A stretch of DNA of 64,000 nucleotides from Gelidibacter pelagius. Lineage in GTDB: Bacteria > Bacteroidota > Bacteroidia > Flavobacteriales > Flavobacteriaceae. The position numbers and the translations under genes were made by a program. The notes beneath the pieces were generated by a model. That model had not been told where the DNA came from. It saw only the letters and a list, made by a program, of their open reading frames with translations, and ran no database searches. The DNA lies in contig NZ_JAGEVG010000008.1 in the NCBI RefSeq assembly GCF_017581925.1, positions 1-64,000 of the forward strand, in the 5' to 3' direction. Positions 8,623 to 17,585 of this stretch are shown in pieces (within the stretch, counting starts at the first letter, position 1; every line of letters begins with the position of its first letter).

Positions 8623-8779
8623 GTTTCACTAAAAAAACTCAGACAAATTGAAGAATGTGCCTGAGTTTTAAAGCCCCAAATTTTATAACCAACTAATAAT
8701 AAGAAAATGAATGTTGGCTTAAAAATTACTCTTAAATGTACAATTTAAATCATTGATAACCAAACATTAAAGGTGGTTT

Positions 8780-9682
8780 TTACAAAATATAACCGACCCC
8801 CAATAAAATTGAAAACAAAAATGTTGATAGTGCCAACACCTTTAATTGTGAGTCGAAGTCAGAGGATACCTGAGCTTTTACAATCTTTTTAATGTGAATT
8901 GTCAGCGGAATGTAAGCTATTAGAAAGAGAAAGTTCCAAAGCGATGTGTAATACAAAATCGCAAAAGTAGCACCAACAAGCATAGCGCCTATGACTAAAA
9001 ATAGATGGTATTTTTTAGATTTTTCCTTACCTAATTTCACTGCCGTAGTAATTTTATTAGAAAGTTTATCCGACTCAATATCTCTCATATTATTCAGATT
9101 TAACACCCCAACACTCAACAGGCCAACTGCAATAGAAGGTAATACTACAATATGGTCCAATTGCTTAGAGAACAGGAAATAACTACCAACAACACTTACA
9201 AATCCGAAAAAAATTAGCACATAAACATCACCTAAACCTCTGTAGCCATAAGCTGAATCCCCCATAGTGTATTTCATGGCTGCATAAACCGAAAGCCCTC
9301 CCAATCCGAAAAAAAAGATGGAATATAAAAAATAGCCGTGACCAAAAGCAGTATAAATGAGAAGCACCGTCAAGAAAATCACAATCAAAACGTTAATTTT
9401 TAAGGCTTCAAACATTTGATCTGGGGTAATTTTTCCACTTTGGACGGCACGCATTGGCCCTACTCTATTTTCATTATCCGTGCCTTTGGTGCCGTCTCCA
9501 TAGTCATTGGCCAAATTTGAAAGAATTTGCAATGCAAGCGTTACCAATAAAGCCAATATAAAAACGATGGGATTGAAGAATCCATTATAAGCGGCAAAAC
9601 AACTTCCTATAACAATTCCTGAAATAGATAATGGCAGTGTTCGTAATCTGAACGCTGAAAACCACAATTTTAATCTTTCCAT
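8780..9682 (-). CDS. menA: 1,4-dihydroxy-2-naphthoate polyprenyltransferase
   Basis: UbiA-superfamily integral membrane prenyltransferase of 300 residues that attaches the polyprenyl tail to DHNA to give demethylmenaquinone. The first aspartate-rich motif is NDYGDGTKGTD (near residue 60) with the following NRVGPMRAVQSG, typical of MenA. The second motif is NNMRDIESD (near residue 196). Eight to nine hydrophobic segments are visible. It starts 18 bp after the menB stop, so the two are co-transcribed. Confidence 0.94.
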   Translation of the reverse strand: MERLKLWFSAFRLRTLPLSISGIVIGSCFAAYNGFFNPIVFILALLVTLALQILSNLANDYGDGTKGTDNENRVGPMRAVQSGKITPDQMFEALKINVLIVIFLTVLLIYTAFGHGYFLYSIFFFGLGGLSVYAAMKYTMGDSAYGYRGLGDVYVLIFFGFVSVVGSYFLFSKQLDHIVVLPSIAVGLLSVGVLNLNNMRDIESDKLSNKITTAVKLGKEKSKKYHLFLVIGAMLVGATFAILYYTSLWNFLFLIAYIPLTIHIKKIVKAQVSSDFDSQLKVLALSTFLFSILLGVGYIL

Positions 9683-9700
9683 TCTAAAGTTTTGGGTGGT

Positions 9701-10540
9701 TTATGGAATCCATTTTTTCTCAAAATTGGGCTTTCGCTTTTCCAAAAAGGCATTTCGTCCTTCAATGGCTTCTTCGGTCATATATGCCAAGCGTGTGGCT
9801 TCTCCTGCGAATACCTGTTGGCCTACCATTCCATCATCAGTCAAGTTCATTGCGAACTTCAACATTTTAATAGAAGTTGGTGACTTTGCCAAGATTTCCT
9901 GTGCCCATTCATAAGCTGTGTTTTCCAATTCGGCATGTGGAATCACGGCGTTGACCATCCCCATCTCATAGGCTTCTTGTGCAGAGTAGTCTCTTCCCAA
10001 GAAAAAGATTTCTCGTGCTCGTTTCTGGCCCACCATTTTTGCTAAATAAGCAGACCCATAACCGCCATCAAAACTGGTAACGTCGGCGTCTGTTTGCTTG
10101 AAAATAGCGTGTTCCTTGCTCGCCAGGGTGAGATCACACACCACATGTAAACTATGGCCACCGCCAACTGCCCAACCAGGGACGACAGCAATGACTGCTT
10201 TTGGCATGAATCTGATCAAGCGTTGTACTTCCAAGATATTTAGTCGATGATAGCCATCTTCGCCTACGTAGCCTTGCTTTCCTCTGGCTTTTTGATCGCC
10301 GCCACTACAAAAGGAATAAACGCCATCTTTAGACGAGGGGCCTTCAGCAGATAATAATACCACACCAATGTTTACGTCTTCATTGGCATCGTAAAACGCA
10401 TCGTATAGTTCGCTGGTAGTTTTTGGTCGGAATGCATTTCTAACATCAGGTCTGTTGAATGCTATTCTGGCGACTCCATTACTCTTCTTATAAGTGATAT
10501 CTTGGTATTCCTTTACAGTTTCCCAGTTAATTTGACTCAT
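9701..10540 (-). CDS. menB: 1,4-dihydroxy-2-naphthoyl-CoA synthase
   Basis: Crotonase-fold enzyme of 279 residues that closes the second naphthoquinone ring from o-succinylbenzoyl-CoA. The oxyanion region PGWAVGGGHSLHVV and the active-site segment QTDADVTSFDGGYGSAYLA are seen. The Asp in QTDAD occupies the place where bicarbonate-dependent (type I, E. coli-like) MenB has Gly. This marks it as a type II enzyme carrying its own carboxylate, as in Mycobacterium. It lies between the CvfB-like gene (21 bp) and menA (18 bp). Confidence 0.95.
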   Translation of the reverse strand: MSQINWETVKEYQDITYKKSNGVARIAFNRPDVRNAFRPKTTSELYDAFYDANEDVNIGVVLLSAEGPSSKDGVYSFCSGGDQKARGKQGYVGEDGYHRLNILEVQRLIRFMPKAVIAVVPGWAVGGGHSLHVVCDLTLASKEHAIFKQTDADVTSFDGGYGSAYLAKMVGQKRAREIFFLGRDYSAQEAYEMGMVNAVIPHAELENTAYEWAQEILAKSPTSIKMLKFAMNLTDDGMVGQQVFAGEATRLAYMTEEAIEGRNAFLEKRKPNFEKKWIP

Positions 10541-10561
10541 GTAATATGTTTTTAAAATGAA

Positions 10562-11392
10562 TTAAATAAGATAGATGCCATCTTCCTTAATTTCGATTAA
10601 TCGTTGCTTATATAAAGTTCCAACGGCTTTTTTAAAGGTCTTTTTGCTCATTTGAAGCACCGCTTTTATATCCTCTGGGTTTGATTTATCTGTCAAATTG
10701 AGATAACCACCATTATCCTCCAACTCATGCATGATGGCATCTGCATTTGGTTCGATTTTTCGATAACCAATCTGCTCTAAAGTGATGTCCAATTTGTTAT
10801 CAGGTCTGATTTTTTTGACGACACCTCTCATGCGATCACCGATACTTAATTCCTTATAAATATCATCTTGAAAAATCAATCCAGCATGTCTGTTATTGAC
10901 AATAACATTCATACCAATTTCTGAAGGATGTGAAATAATGATGTCCACTTCCTCAAATTGAGTAACCGTCAAGTCTTTATTATCCAAAAAGTGATTGGTT
11001 TTACTGGAAGCTGCCAATCGGCCAGTTTTTTCATCCAAATAACAATGCACCAAATACCAACCGCCAGATTTCATTTTAAAAGCTTGTTCCTTAAATGGGC
11101 AAAATAGTTCTTTTACCATGCCCCAGTCCAAGAAGGCTCCGTGATCAGTAACCTGATTACAGCGCAGCATTGCAAATTCGCCGCGTGTTATATAGGGTTT
11201 ATCCGTTACCGCAACAAGACGTTCTTCATTGTCTAAATAAACAAACACTTCAATTTTATCCCAAATTTGATACGTTTCAGGAACATATCTGTTTGGCAAC
11301 AAGACTTCATCCCCTTCTGTATCAGCAATATAGACGCCTTGCTCAGCCTCCCGAATTATTTCTAAATTATTGTATTCTCCAATATGTATCAT
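10562..11392 (-). CDS. CvfB/YitL-like S1 RNA-binding protein
   Basis: Predicted 276-residue cytoplasmic protein. It contains S1-like beta-barrel modules (for example GAFLDWGMVKELFCPF and DRMRGVVKKIRPDNKLD) and a C-terminal winged-helix-like segment ending in a region of the type KKTFKKAVGTLYKQ. This is the layout of the CvfB family (Staphylococcus CvfB, Bacillus YitL), which binds RNA and affects virulence gene expression. The open frame extends 12 codons upstream, but MIHIGEYNN at 11390-11392 looks like the family start. It lies directly upstream of menB, 21 bp apart. Confidence 0.82.
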   Translation of the reverse strand: MIHIGEYNNLEIIREAEQGVYIADTEGDEVLLPNRYVPETYQIWDKIEVFVYLDNEERLVAVTDKPYITRGEFAMLRCNQVTDHGAFLDWGMVKELFCPFKEQAFKMKSGGWYLVHCYLDEKTGRLAASSKTNHFLDNKDLTVTQFEEVDIIISHPSEIGMNVIVNNRHAGLIFQDDIYKELSIGDRMRGVVKKIRPDNKLDITLEQIGYRKIEPNADAIMHELEDNGGYLNLTDKSNPEDIKAVLQMSKKTFKKAVGTLYKQRLIEIKEDGIYLI

Positions 11393-11426
11393 GATGCAAA
11401 GGTAAGTATATTCGTGTTTATCCCAC

Positions 11427-11470
11427 AAAAAAAGCGATACCGTTCTGAATTTTCAGGAGTAACGCTTTTT
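11427..11470 (-). terminator. terminator after the DUF2853 gene
   Basis: On the minus strand, arms AAAAAGCG and CGCTTTTTTT pair, with an inner TCCTGA/TTCAGAA match, ending in a run of seven T. It lies 22 bases beyond the DUF2853 stop and before the CvfB-like start. The A-rich upstream arm would also let it work in the other direction. Confidence 0.65.
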
Positions 11471-11491
11471 CGACTTTAAGGTTGGAACTTA

Positions 11492-11833
11492 TTATTTGTA
11501 AACTGCTTCTTTTTTAAAGTGCGTTGTCAATAAATAATAAACCACTGCTCTATATTTATTTCTGTTGGATTTGCCATAAGTTTCCATAACTGAATCAATC
11601 GCTTTGTCTAATTCCGGACCGTCTTTCAATCCAAGTTTCTTGATTAGAAAATTGTTTTTAACGGTTGCGATTTCATTAGGATCAGTAGCTGAAACTGTTG
11701 ATGCGTCAGCATTGTAAATTGATGGTCCACAACCAATGGTTACCTTGGTCAATAAATCCATATCAGCATTTACGCCACATTTTTCTTTTAAGTCTGCAGC
11801 ATACTTTGTAATTAATTCATCTCTTTTACTCAT
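11492..11833 (-). CDS. DUF2853 family protein
   Basis: Small soluble protein of 113 residues (MSKRDELITKYAADL...), matching in length and sequence style the DUF2853 family of Bacteroidota and Proteobacteria. It is mainly helical, with a central loop CGPSIYNADAS and a basic YRAVVYYLLTTHF segment near the end. It has no catalytic motif that I recognise, no signal peptide and no membrane segment. Function is unknown. It sits between menD and the CvfB-like gene and has its own terminator downstream. Confidence 0.8.
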   Translation of the reverse strand: MSKRDELITKYAADLKEKCGVNADMDLLTKVTIGCGPSIYNADASTVSATDPNEIATVKNNFLIKKLGLKDGPELDKAIDSVMETYGKSNRNKYRAVVYYLLTTHFKKEAVYK

Positions 11834-11918
11834 TATTGAAAAGTTTTTAGTTACTTAATTAATGTCTCAATATACTAAAATTTAACATATCCGTAAAAAT
11901 ATTGCTCAGATTTAATGA

Positions 11919-13676
11919 TTATTTAAGATACTTAAAATACTCTAACAGAATTTTATCGTTTGCATGTTCAGCGGTATTGATCTCAAGAATTTTTGGAGAC
12001 TTGCTTTCTTTATAAAAAGAATTGAGTGCTACGTTCAAATCATTATGGGAGGACACTTTCTTATATTTAAAATTGTACATTTCGGCTAAATGTTGTGCGG
12101 TCAATTTATGCTTGGTTTCAAAAAACGTATCGAAATTCTCCGTGTTTTTGTGTCCTGGAAGAATTCTAAAAATACCGCCGCCGCCATTATTGATTACAAT
12201 AATTCGGAAGGAATCCGGAATATAATTGTTCCAAAGGGCGTTACTGTCATAGAAGAAACTCAAATCACCCGATATAAAAGTGGTCTGTCGTTTATGGGCC
12301 AATGCACATCCTATCGCCGTTGATGTGCTCCCATCAATCCCACTGGTGCCCCTATTGCAATAAACCTCTATGGATTTATGAATGTCAAATAGCTGCGCAT
12401 ATCTAATGGCTGAACTGTTCCCTATCTGTAAAATCGTGTCATTTGGAAGTGTTTTGAAAAGCGTGTCAAAAACTTTGAAGTCGGAAAACGAAATGTCCTC
12501 CAAAAAACTGTTGTGCTTTTTGTTTCTCTCCATCTTAATTCCCGTCCAATAATTCCTATAGGAACTTTTTACTTGTACGGCCTTTGGCAAAAATTCACTA
12601 AAAAAATAATTGGGAGTTTCTTTAATGTGCTGGGTCAAACAAAAAAACGTATCATAAGCTCTGGTTTCACTGATATGCCAATGCTCTTTGGGTTGATATT
12701 CCCTTAAAAAAGCTTTTATTTTTTTAGAAACTACCATGCCTCCAAATGTGATGAGGATTTCTGGTTGAAGTTTGATAAACTCTTCCTTTTGTAAGGGTGC
12801 TATCAACTTGTCGATACTCGTGATAAATGCGCCATGATCTAAATTGGAGGTGGTTTCCGTAAGGACAATAACGCTATCATCTTTGGCCAATAAATTTAGC
12901 CACTTTTGTTCAATTTTATTAGGAGCGTACTCCCCTACCAATACCATTTTTCGCTTTGCTTTTCGCCAATCATTTAAGCATTGCTCCAAAATATAGGAAT
13001 CCATTTTTGGTTCTTCAAATTCGATGGGAATGTTTTTGGGCGTCACTTTCAAGGTGTCAACCATCTCATAAAGCGGCTCATCAAAAGGGACGTTGACATG
13101 AACTGGTCCTTTTTTGAAGATGGATTTGTTTATGGCATCGTTCAATTCTTGTTCATTAAACTTTTGGATATCCTTTTGAAGCCCTAATAAACGCTCCAAT
13201 TTGTCTTCAATATTCTTAAAGATGGGAATATCTTCAGTTACGGGAATATTCAGTTCGTCCTTTAAATCCAATTTTAAATTTGCTGAATGAAGAATATGGT
13301 TTTCAAAGACGTTTTTCTGATTGATTGTTTGCCCATCCCCAATATTTTGAAGGTGTTTCGGTCGGTCTGCGGAAAGAACAATTAGCGGAATCTCACTGTA
13401 AAATGCTTCCGCAACTGCAGGATAATAATTGAGCAATGCACTGCCAGAAGTACAGACTACCACAACAGGTGCCTCAATCTGCTGAGCAATACCAAGGGCG
13501 AAAAAAGCCGCACAGCGTTCATCTACAATACTGTAACATTTAAAAAATGGATCGTTGGAAAAACCGATGGTCAAAGGAGCGTTTCTGCTGCCTGGTGAGA
13601 TGACAATATGTTTGATGTTTTTTGCTTTGCAAAGCTGAATAACGGTCTGAGCAAGCGGAATCTTAGGATATTTCAT
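11919..13676 (-). CDS. menD: SEPHCHC synthase
   Basis: Thiamine-diphosphate enzyme of 585 residues that joins 2-oxoglutarate (after decarboxylation) to isochorismate, the first committed step of menaquinone synthesis. The N-terminal motif ISPGSRNAPL, the catalytic-glutamate region VDERCAAFFALG, the RGTSGIDGS region and the ThDP/metal region GDLSFFYDSNALWN with the following NNGGGGIF are all present. Length is as expected. It is 169 bp downstream of menF, with a heptanucleotide repeat tract in the gap. Confidence 0.95.
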   Translation of the reverse strand: MKYPKIPLAQTVIQLCKAKNIKHIVISPGSRNAPLTIGFSNDPFFKCYSIVDERCAAFFALGIAQQIEAPVVVVCTSGSALLNYYPAVAEAFYSEIPLIVLSADRPKHLQNIGDGQTINQKNVFENHILHSANLKLDLKDELNIPVTEDIPIFKNIEDKLERLLGLQKDIQKFNEQELNDAINKSIFKKGPVHVNVPFDEPLYEMVDTLKVTPKNIPIEFEEPKMDSYILEQCLNDWRKAKRKMVLVGEYAPNKIEQKWLNLLAKDDSVIVLTETTSNLDHGAFITSIDKLIAPLQKEEFIKLQPEILITFGGMVVSKKIKAFLREYQPKEHWHISETRAYDTFFCLTQHIKETPNYFFSEFLPKAVQVKSSYRNYWTGIKMERNKKHNSFLEDISFSDFKVFDTLFKTLPNDTILQIGNSSAIRYAQLFDIHKSIEVYCNRGTSGIDGSTSTAIGCALAHKRQTTFISGDLSFFYDSNALWNNYIPDSFRIIVINNGGGGIFRILPGHKNTENFDTFFETKHKLTAQHLAEMYNFKYKKVSSHNDLNVALNSFYKESKSPKILEINTAEHANDKILLEYFKYLK

Positions 13677-13799
13677 TCATGGATAATCTTATCACAAAAG
13701 TACGAATTTAGGTGAGCTAACTGAAAAATTATAGCCTGAAAAACGATAAGGTTTGAAAAATCGAAAATTCAAATTCCAAATTTCTATCTCACCGCTCGT

Positions 13800-13841
13800 C
13801 TCATACCTAAATTCCTAATTTATAATCCCTCATGCCTCATG
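13800..13841. repeat. heptanucleotide tract (CCTAATT/CCTCATG family)
   Basis: Six 7-nt units in register: CTCATAC, CTAAATT, CCTAATT, TATAATC, CCTCATG, CCTCATG. It ends 4 bases from the menF stop. Related units recur at 48386-48455. Confidence 0.75.
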
Positions 13842-13845
13842 ATCT

Positions 13846-15006
13846 CTACAGCACACTTTTAATAATCTTCGACTTATGTACCGTTTCCTCCCATTCAGCC
13901 ACAGCATCAGAGTCTTTAGTAATCCCACCCCCCACATAAATAAAGATATTTTGATCTTTCATCTGCATGCAACGCAAATTGACATAAAGGTCCGTAACCG
14001 ATTTTTGAACCCTGTAGGCATTATTTTCCACATTGCGTCGGTTGGGGTTTCTTGTTATGGTTTCTTTCAAGTGTAATTCGCCCATAAATCCAGCATAAAA
14101 TTCACGAGGATATCCTTCATTTTCAATAATATAGGCTTTAGCCTTGTCTTTCGGAAAACCACAGACCGCCGGGGTTGGATGCAAAGCCTCCAAGATTGGT
14201 TTCAAGTTTCTTGTTTCAGGTGTCAAACGCATTGAGATTTCCGTTTGAAGATGCAGGAGATTTCCAGCTTTTACAGTTTTTTGTTCAGAAACTTTCATAA
14301 AATCATCTGAAGATAACTGCTTGCCAACTGATTCACGCAGACGGTCAACAATAAAGTCAGTAACAATTTGCTGCTCCTCTTTCTCTTTTTCTTTCCAAAC
14401 AACTTCCGCTGTTCCTTCAAAAGCCTGAGTCCCTGCCAAAGACATGGTATGCAATTGGTTACCTCGTACATTCAATAAAGTTTCTGGCGTTGCACCTAAC
14501 CAAAGACCAACTTTTGGATGGTACCAACAATATACAAAGGCGGTTGGATAACGCTGTAATAGACGTTTAAAAATTTCAATGGGGTGAGTTTCTACATTCT
14601 CAACAATTTCCCGTCTGGAAAGCACTACTTTGGAAAAGCAGCCATTTTCGATAGCTGAAATCCCATTTTCAACGTGCCTGATATGTGATAATTTCTCTGA
14701 TTCTTTATTGCTATTGACAATAGCGGACGTTTTACGATTCCTACTTTCTGATTCCGAAAAATCATCTTTATCAAATTCCACAGAAACGACATCAGCATGG
14801 TCTATGGGAATTATAAACGCATCTTGATTGCTATCAAAAGGAGCAAATACAAAGCCACTTTCAGTAAAATCAATAACCGTATGTAACGCATCATTATATT
14901 GAAGCATGCACTTCAGTTCTGACGAATTCGGTTTTTTATAAACCACAAAAGGCAACTTCCCATCATACTGTTTTTTGATCTGCTCCAAAAATTGATCCAG
15001 TGCCAT
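13846..15006 (-). CDS. menF: isochorismate synthase
   Basis: Chorismate-utilising (MenF/EntC-type) enzyme of 386 residues converting chorismate to isochorismate. The core family motifs are seen: FSKVVLSRRE near residue 125, WLGATPETLL, MSLAGTQAF, HPTPAVCGFPK, and the C-terminal YVGGGITKDSDAVAEWEET that includes metal-binding glutamates. It starts 1 bp after the stop of the thioesterase gene and precedes menD, so the two first-step enzymes are adjacent. Its place in the men locus favours MenF over siderophore EntC. Confidence 0.94.
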   Translation of the reverse strand: MALDQFLEQIKKQYDGKLPFVVYKKPNSSELKCMLQYNDALHTVIDFTESGFVFAPFDSNQDAFIIPIDHADVVSVEFDKDDFSESESRNRKTSAIVNSNKESEKLSHIRHVENGISAIENGCFSKVVLSRREIVENVETHPIEIFKRLLQRYPTAFVYCWYHPKVGLWLGATPETLLNVRGNQLHTMSLAGTQAFEGTAEVVWKEKEKEEQQIVTDFIVDRLRESVGKQLSSDDFMKVSEQKTVKAGNLLHLQTEISMRLTPETRNLKPILEALHPTPAVCGFPKDKAKAYIIENEGYPREFYAGFMGELHLKETITRNPNRRNVENNAYRVQKSVTDLYVNLRCMQMKDQNIFIYVGGGITKDSDAVAEWEETVHKSKIIKSVL

Positions 15007-15007
15007 T

Positions 15008-15433
15008 CTATTTGCTTTTTGGCAAGCTGATGGTAGATAATCTACAAATGGAGATCAAGTTATCATGATCATCTGTAATTCTTATATCCAACAATTGTGT
15101 GGTCCTTCCCTTGTGAATAAAGGTCGCTTTGGCATAAACGAATCCATCTTTGACAGATTTTAAATGGTTCGCAGTTATTTCGATGCCTCGGACAAACAAC
15201 TTCTCAGTATCTAAAAATATATGAGAAGCAAAACTTCCAACACTTTCGGCTAATGCAGCGGTGGCCCCACCATGAAGTACACCGTCAGGTTGATAAACTC
15301 GCGAATTGACAGGCATTTTCGCCACTAAAAAATCGGGGCCATAGTCTATCATTTCAATATTCAAGGTCTCCATTAAGGTATTCTTACTGGCACTATTTGC
15401 TTTTGCCAAAATATCTTCTTTAGATAAATGCAT
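15008..15433 (-). CDS. hotdog-fold thioesterase, probable DHNA-CoA thioesterase (MenI-like)
   Basis: A 141-residue PaaI/YdiI-type hotdog thioesterase. The key segment LHGGATAALAESVGS contains the glutamate that acts as catalytic base in this family, and the second strand block FVRGIEITANHLKSV is typical. I use the start MHLSKED (15431-15433) rather than a Met 15 codons upstream, because the extra residues are hydrophobic leader-like sequence overlapping a promoter. It is the first gene of the menF-menD block, so hydrolysis of DHNA-CoA is the likely role; that assignment is inferred from context. Confidence 0.82.
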   Translation of the reverse strand: MHLSKEDILAKANSASKNTLMETLNIEMIDYGPDFLVAKMPVNSRVYQPDGVLHGGATAALAESVGSFASHIFLDTEKLFVRGIEITANHLKSVKDGFVYAKATFIHKGRTTQLLDIRITDDHDNLISICRLSTISLPKSK

Positions 15434-15449
15434 ATAAAAATTGGGTTTT

Positions 15450-15478
15450 AAAATATAGATTGTAAAGGTACAAAACAA
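15450..15478 (-). promoter_or_regulatory. putative promoter of the upper men operon
   Basis: On the minus strand TTG (15478-15476), an 18-bp spacer, then TATATTTT (15457-15450), one mismatch from the TTG-N17-19-TAnnTTTG promoter of Bacteroidota. It would give a leader of about 10 nt before the MHLSKED start. Confidence 0.42.
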
Positions 15479-15480
15479 TC

Positions 15481-15536
15481 TTTCAGGTTTCAGATTTCTT
15501 GTTTCTTGTTTCTTGTTTCTTGTTTCTTGTTTCGGG
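15481..15536. repeat. heptanucleotide tract (TTTCTTG x5)
   Basis: Eight units in register: TTTCAGG, TTTCAGA, five TTTCTTG, then TTTCGGG. The same unit recurs at 29160-29201. Confidence 0.9.
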
Positions 15537-15614
15537 TTTTTTAAAAAAAAATATGGTCATTTCTATATTGATTGTTGTTCTTATGTATTCAAAGTAGATG
15601 ATTTTCTGTTTTGT

Positions 15615-15642
15615 CTTGAATCCTGAATCTTGAATTCTGAAT
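15615..15642. repeat. heptanucleotide tract (CTTGAAT family)
   Basis: Four units in register: CTTGAAT, CCTGAAT, CTTGAAT, TCTGAAT, in the same intergenic space as the TTTCTTG tract. Confidence 0.75.
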
Positions 15643-15694
15643 TTTTTATCAATTCTTATCTCAGTATCTTTATGGAATAATAAATGTCAAAAGC

Positions 15695-16339
15695 ATGAAG
15701 CCAACAGAAAAAGAAATCACCTACCAAACCACAAACTCCTACTCCACTCTAAACACCTTATCTGATAGCACAAAAAACGTATGGTTCGCCTGTCATGGCA
15801 TGGGCTATTTAAGTCGGTATTTTTTGAAATATTTTGCGGATTTGAATCCCGAAGAAAACTATCTCATCGCCCCTCAAGCGAAAAGCAAATATTATGTAAG
15901 CTCCCGTTTAAAGCATGTTGGCGCCAGTTGGTTGACCAAAGAAAACACCATCAAAGAAACTGAAAATGTAATGCGTTATCTTGATGCTGTTTTTGAAGCG
16001 GAACATCTTTCAAAAAAACCAAATCTCATTATGTTAGGATATTCGCAAGGTGTTTCTATAGCACTGAGATATATTGCAAAAAGACAATTGAGTTGCTCGC
16101 AAATCGTGATGATGTCCGGAGGAATTCCTAAGGAATTAACTGTTGCAGATTTTGAATTTTTAGACCCATTGACAAAAATCTCTTTGATTTATGGAACTAA
16201 CGATGAGTACCTAGACGAAGATCGTCTGTCCTTAGAAAAAAACAGAGCCTTTGAATTGTTTGGCCATTGTGATTTGCAAATTATACCATTTGACGGCAAA
16301 CATGAAGTCAATACAACACTAATTAAGCAGATCGCTTGA
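15695..16339 (+). CDS. alpha/beta hydrolase, phospholipase/carboxylesterase type
   Basis: A cytoplasmic esterase of 214 residues without signal peptide. The nucleophile elbow GYSQG has Ser117, the acid is probably Asp in YGTNDEYL, and the histidine is in DGKHEVN near the C-terminus, giving a complete triad. HGMGYLS near residue 35 should form the oxyanion region. The fold type is that of YpfH and carboxylesterase 2. It is divergent from the men operon and is not an obvious MenH, whose motifs differ. The substrate is unknown. Confidence 0.82.
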   Translation: MKPTEKEITYQTTNSYSTLNTLSDSTKNVWFACHGMGYLSRYFLKYFADLNPEENYLIAPQAKSKYYVSSRLKHVGASWLTKENTIKETENVMRYLDAVFEAEHLSKKPNLIMLGYSQGVSIALRYIAKRQLSCSQIVMMSGGIPKELTVADFEFLDPLTKISLIYGTNDEYLDEDRLSLEKNRAFELFGHCDLQIIPFDGKHEVNTTLIKQIA

Positions 16340-16379
16340 TGCAATTTTAAATTAAATGTTCCTGTTTCCAGCGAAACTT

Positions 16380-17585
16380 TTATCTTCCAAATTTAAAAAA
16401 TTCTGAGAGTTTATGTGTTTTTCCCTTTAACATAGTCGATACCATTTCCATACCTATAACTGAAAAGGTAATCCCATTTCCTCCAAAACCCAGGACGAAA
16501 TACGCGTTTTTAAAATCAGGATGCTTACCAATATAAGGTAATCCGTCATTAGTTTCGCCAAAGGTTCCTGCCCAGCCAAAATCGACTCTAAATTTATAAT
16601 TGGGGAATAATTTAGACATGGTCTTTTCTAACTTACCCGCTTTCTTTTTGAGCAAACCATCCCTTTTATCAGCATTGACAAAGTCTTCATCTTCACCACC
16701 AATTAAAAAACGGTTATCGTCTGTGGTTCTCATATAATTGTACGGATCGGCAGTATTCCAAAACAAGGTGTTTTGAAAATGTGACTGGTCATCTTCATTC
16801 TGTTCGCCAACTATGGCGTAGGTAGACAAAAGATTGACAATTTTCTCAGGTATGATCTCTGTGCTTTCAAAACCATTGCAAAAGATGATTTTTTTGGCCT
16901 TAATGGTCTTTTCGAATTCGGTATGTACTAAAACGTCTTTATTGCGGTATTCAATCTTAACCACATCGGTTTTGTCGTAAATCTGCAAGCCCTTTTTATG
17001 ATTATAATGTAGCAGATCATGCGCCAATTGAAAGGCATCGATACTCCCACCTTGATCTGACAGAATACCACCATGCGAATTCTCGAGCTGGTATTTTTTA
17101 TGGATGATTTCTGATTCCAACCATTTTACGGAAAACCCATGTTCTTTTCGAGCTTCAAACTCTTGCTTTAACCACGGCACATCCTTTTTTCTTGATGCGA
17201 AATACAAGGATTCCTTTTTTGTGAAACCACACGAGGATTTAATGCTTTTTGAAATCTTTTGAAGTTGGTCTATGGAATCAAAACAAGCTTTATAACTTAA
17301 CACCGCGCCTTTTTCACCTATCATATCGATAAGCTGAAAAAGTGGTTTATCAATTTCGTACTGGAGCATAGAGGTTGTCGCCGATGTACTCCCATGGCAC
17401 ACCTCCCGCTTGTCAACAATCACCGTTTTGTAGCCGTCGGCAATGCATTGATGTGCAATTAAACTTCCAGTGATGCCGGCGCCAATGATAACTATATTGG
17501 TTTCAATATCTTCAGTTAGCGAAGGATAGGAATTAAGAATGCCGTTTTTAACCAGCCAAAAAGGTTCTGCAGACGTTAATCGCAT
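16380..17585 (-). CDS. FAD-dependent oxidoreductase (DAO family)
   Basis: A 401-residue flavoprotein of the D-amino-acid oxidase/glycine oxidase type. The dinucleotide-binding motif VIIGAGITGS lies near residue 36, a conserved GSTSATTSML segment follows, and the C-terminal FAD motif FVLGFGGNGITFS is present. Family members oxidise amines or amino acids, including gamma-glutamylputrescine (PuuB-like), but the substrate cannot be fixed. The open frame can be extended seven codons to a GTG, but the ATG at 17583-17585 (MRLTSAEPFW) is preferred. It is convergent with the esterase gene, 40 bp away. Confidence 0.85.
   Translation of the reverse strand: MRLTSAEPFWLVKNGILNSYPSLTEDIETNIVIIGAGITGSLIAHQCIADGYKTVIVDKREVCHGSTSATTSMLQYEIDKPLFQLIDMIGEKGAVLSYKACFDSIDQLQKISKSIKSSCGFTKKESLYFASRKKDVPWLKQEFEARKEHGFSVKWLESEIIHKKYQLENSHGGILSDQGGSIDAFQLAHDLLHYNHKKGLQIYDKTDVVKIEYRNKDVLVHTEFEKTIKAKKIIFCNGFESTEIIPEKIVNLLSTYAIVGEQNEDDQSHFQNTLFWNTADPYNYMRTTDDNRFLIGGEDEDFVNADKRDGLLKKKAGKLEKTMSKLFPNYKFRVDFGWAGTFGETNDGLPYIGKHPDFKNAYFVLGFGGNGITFSVIGMEMVSTMLKGKTHKLSEFFKFGR

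Larger units (their letters stand above)
8197..8779. other. repeat-rich intergenic region between menA and UPF0173
   Basis: No gene is supported in these 583 bases. The region holds two copies of a composite palindromic element (8453 and 8551), AT-rich sequence beside each gene, and possible menA terminator hairpins inside the elements. Confidence 0.7.

Noticed and set aside
15481-15536. Tandem repeats as a possible CRISPR array
   Set aside because: Units of 7 nt with no spacers and no cas genes anywhere in the window.
15695-16339. Esterase as the missing MenH
   Set aside because: Motifs and length fit the YpfH/carboxylesterase type rather than SHCHC synthase, and the gene is divergently oriented.
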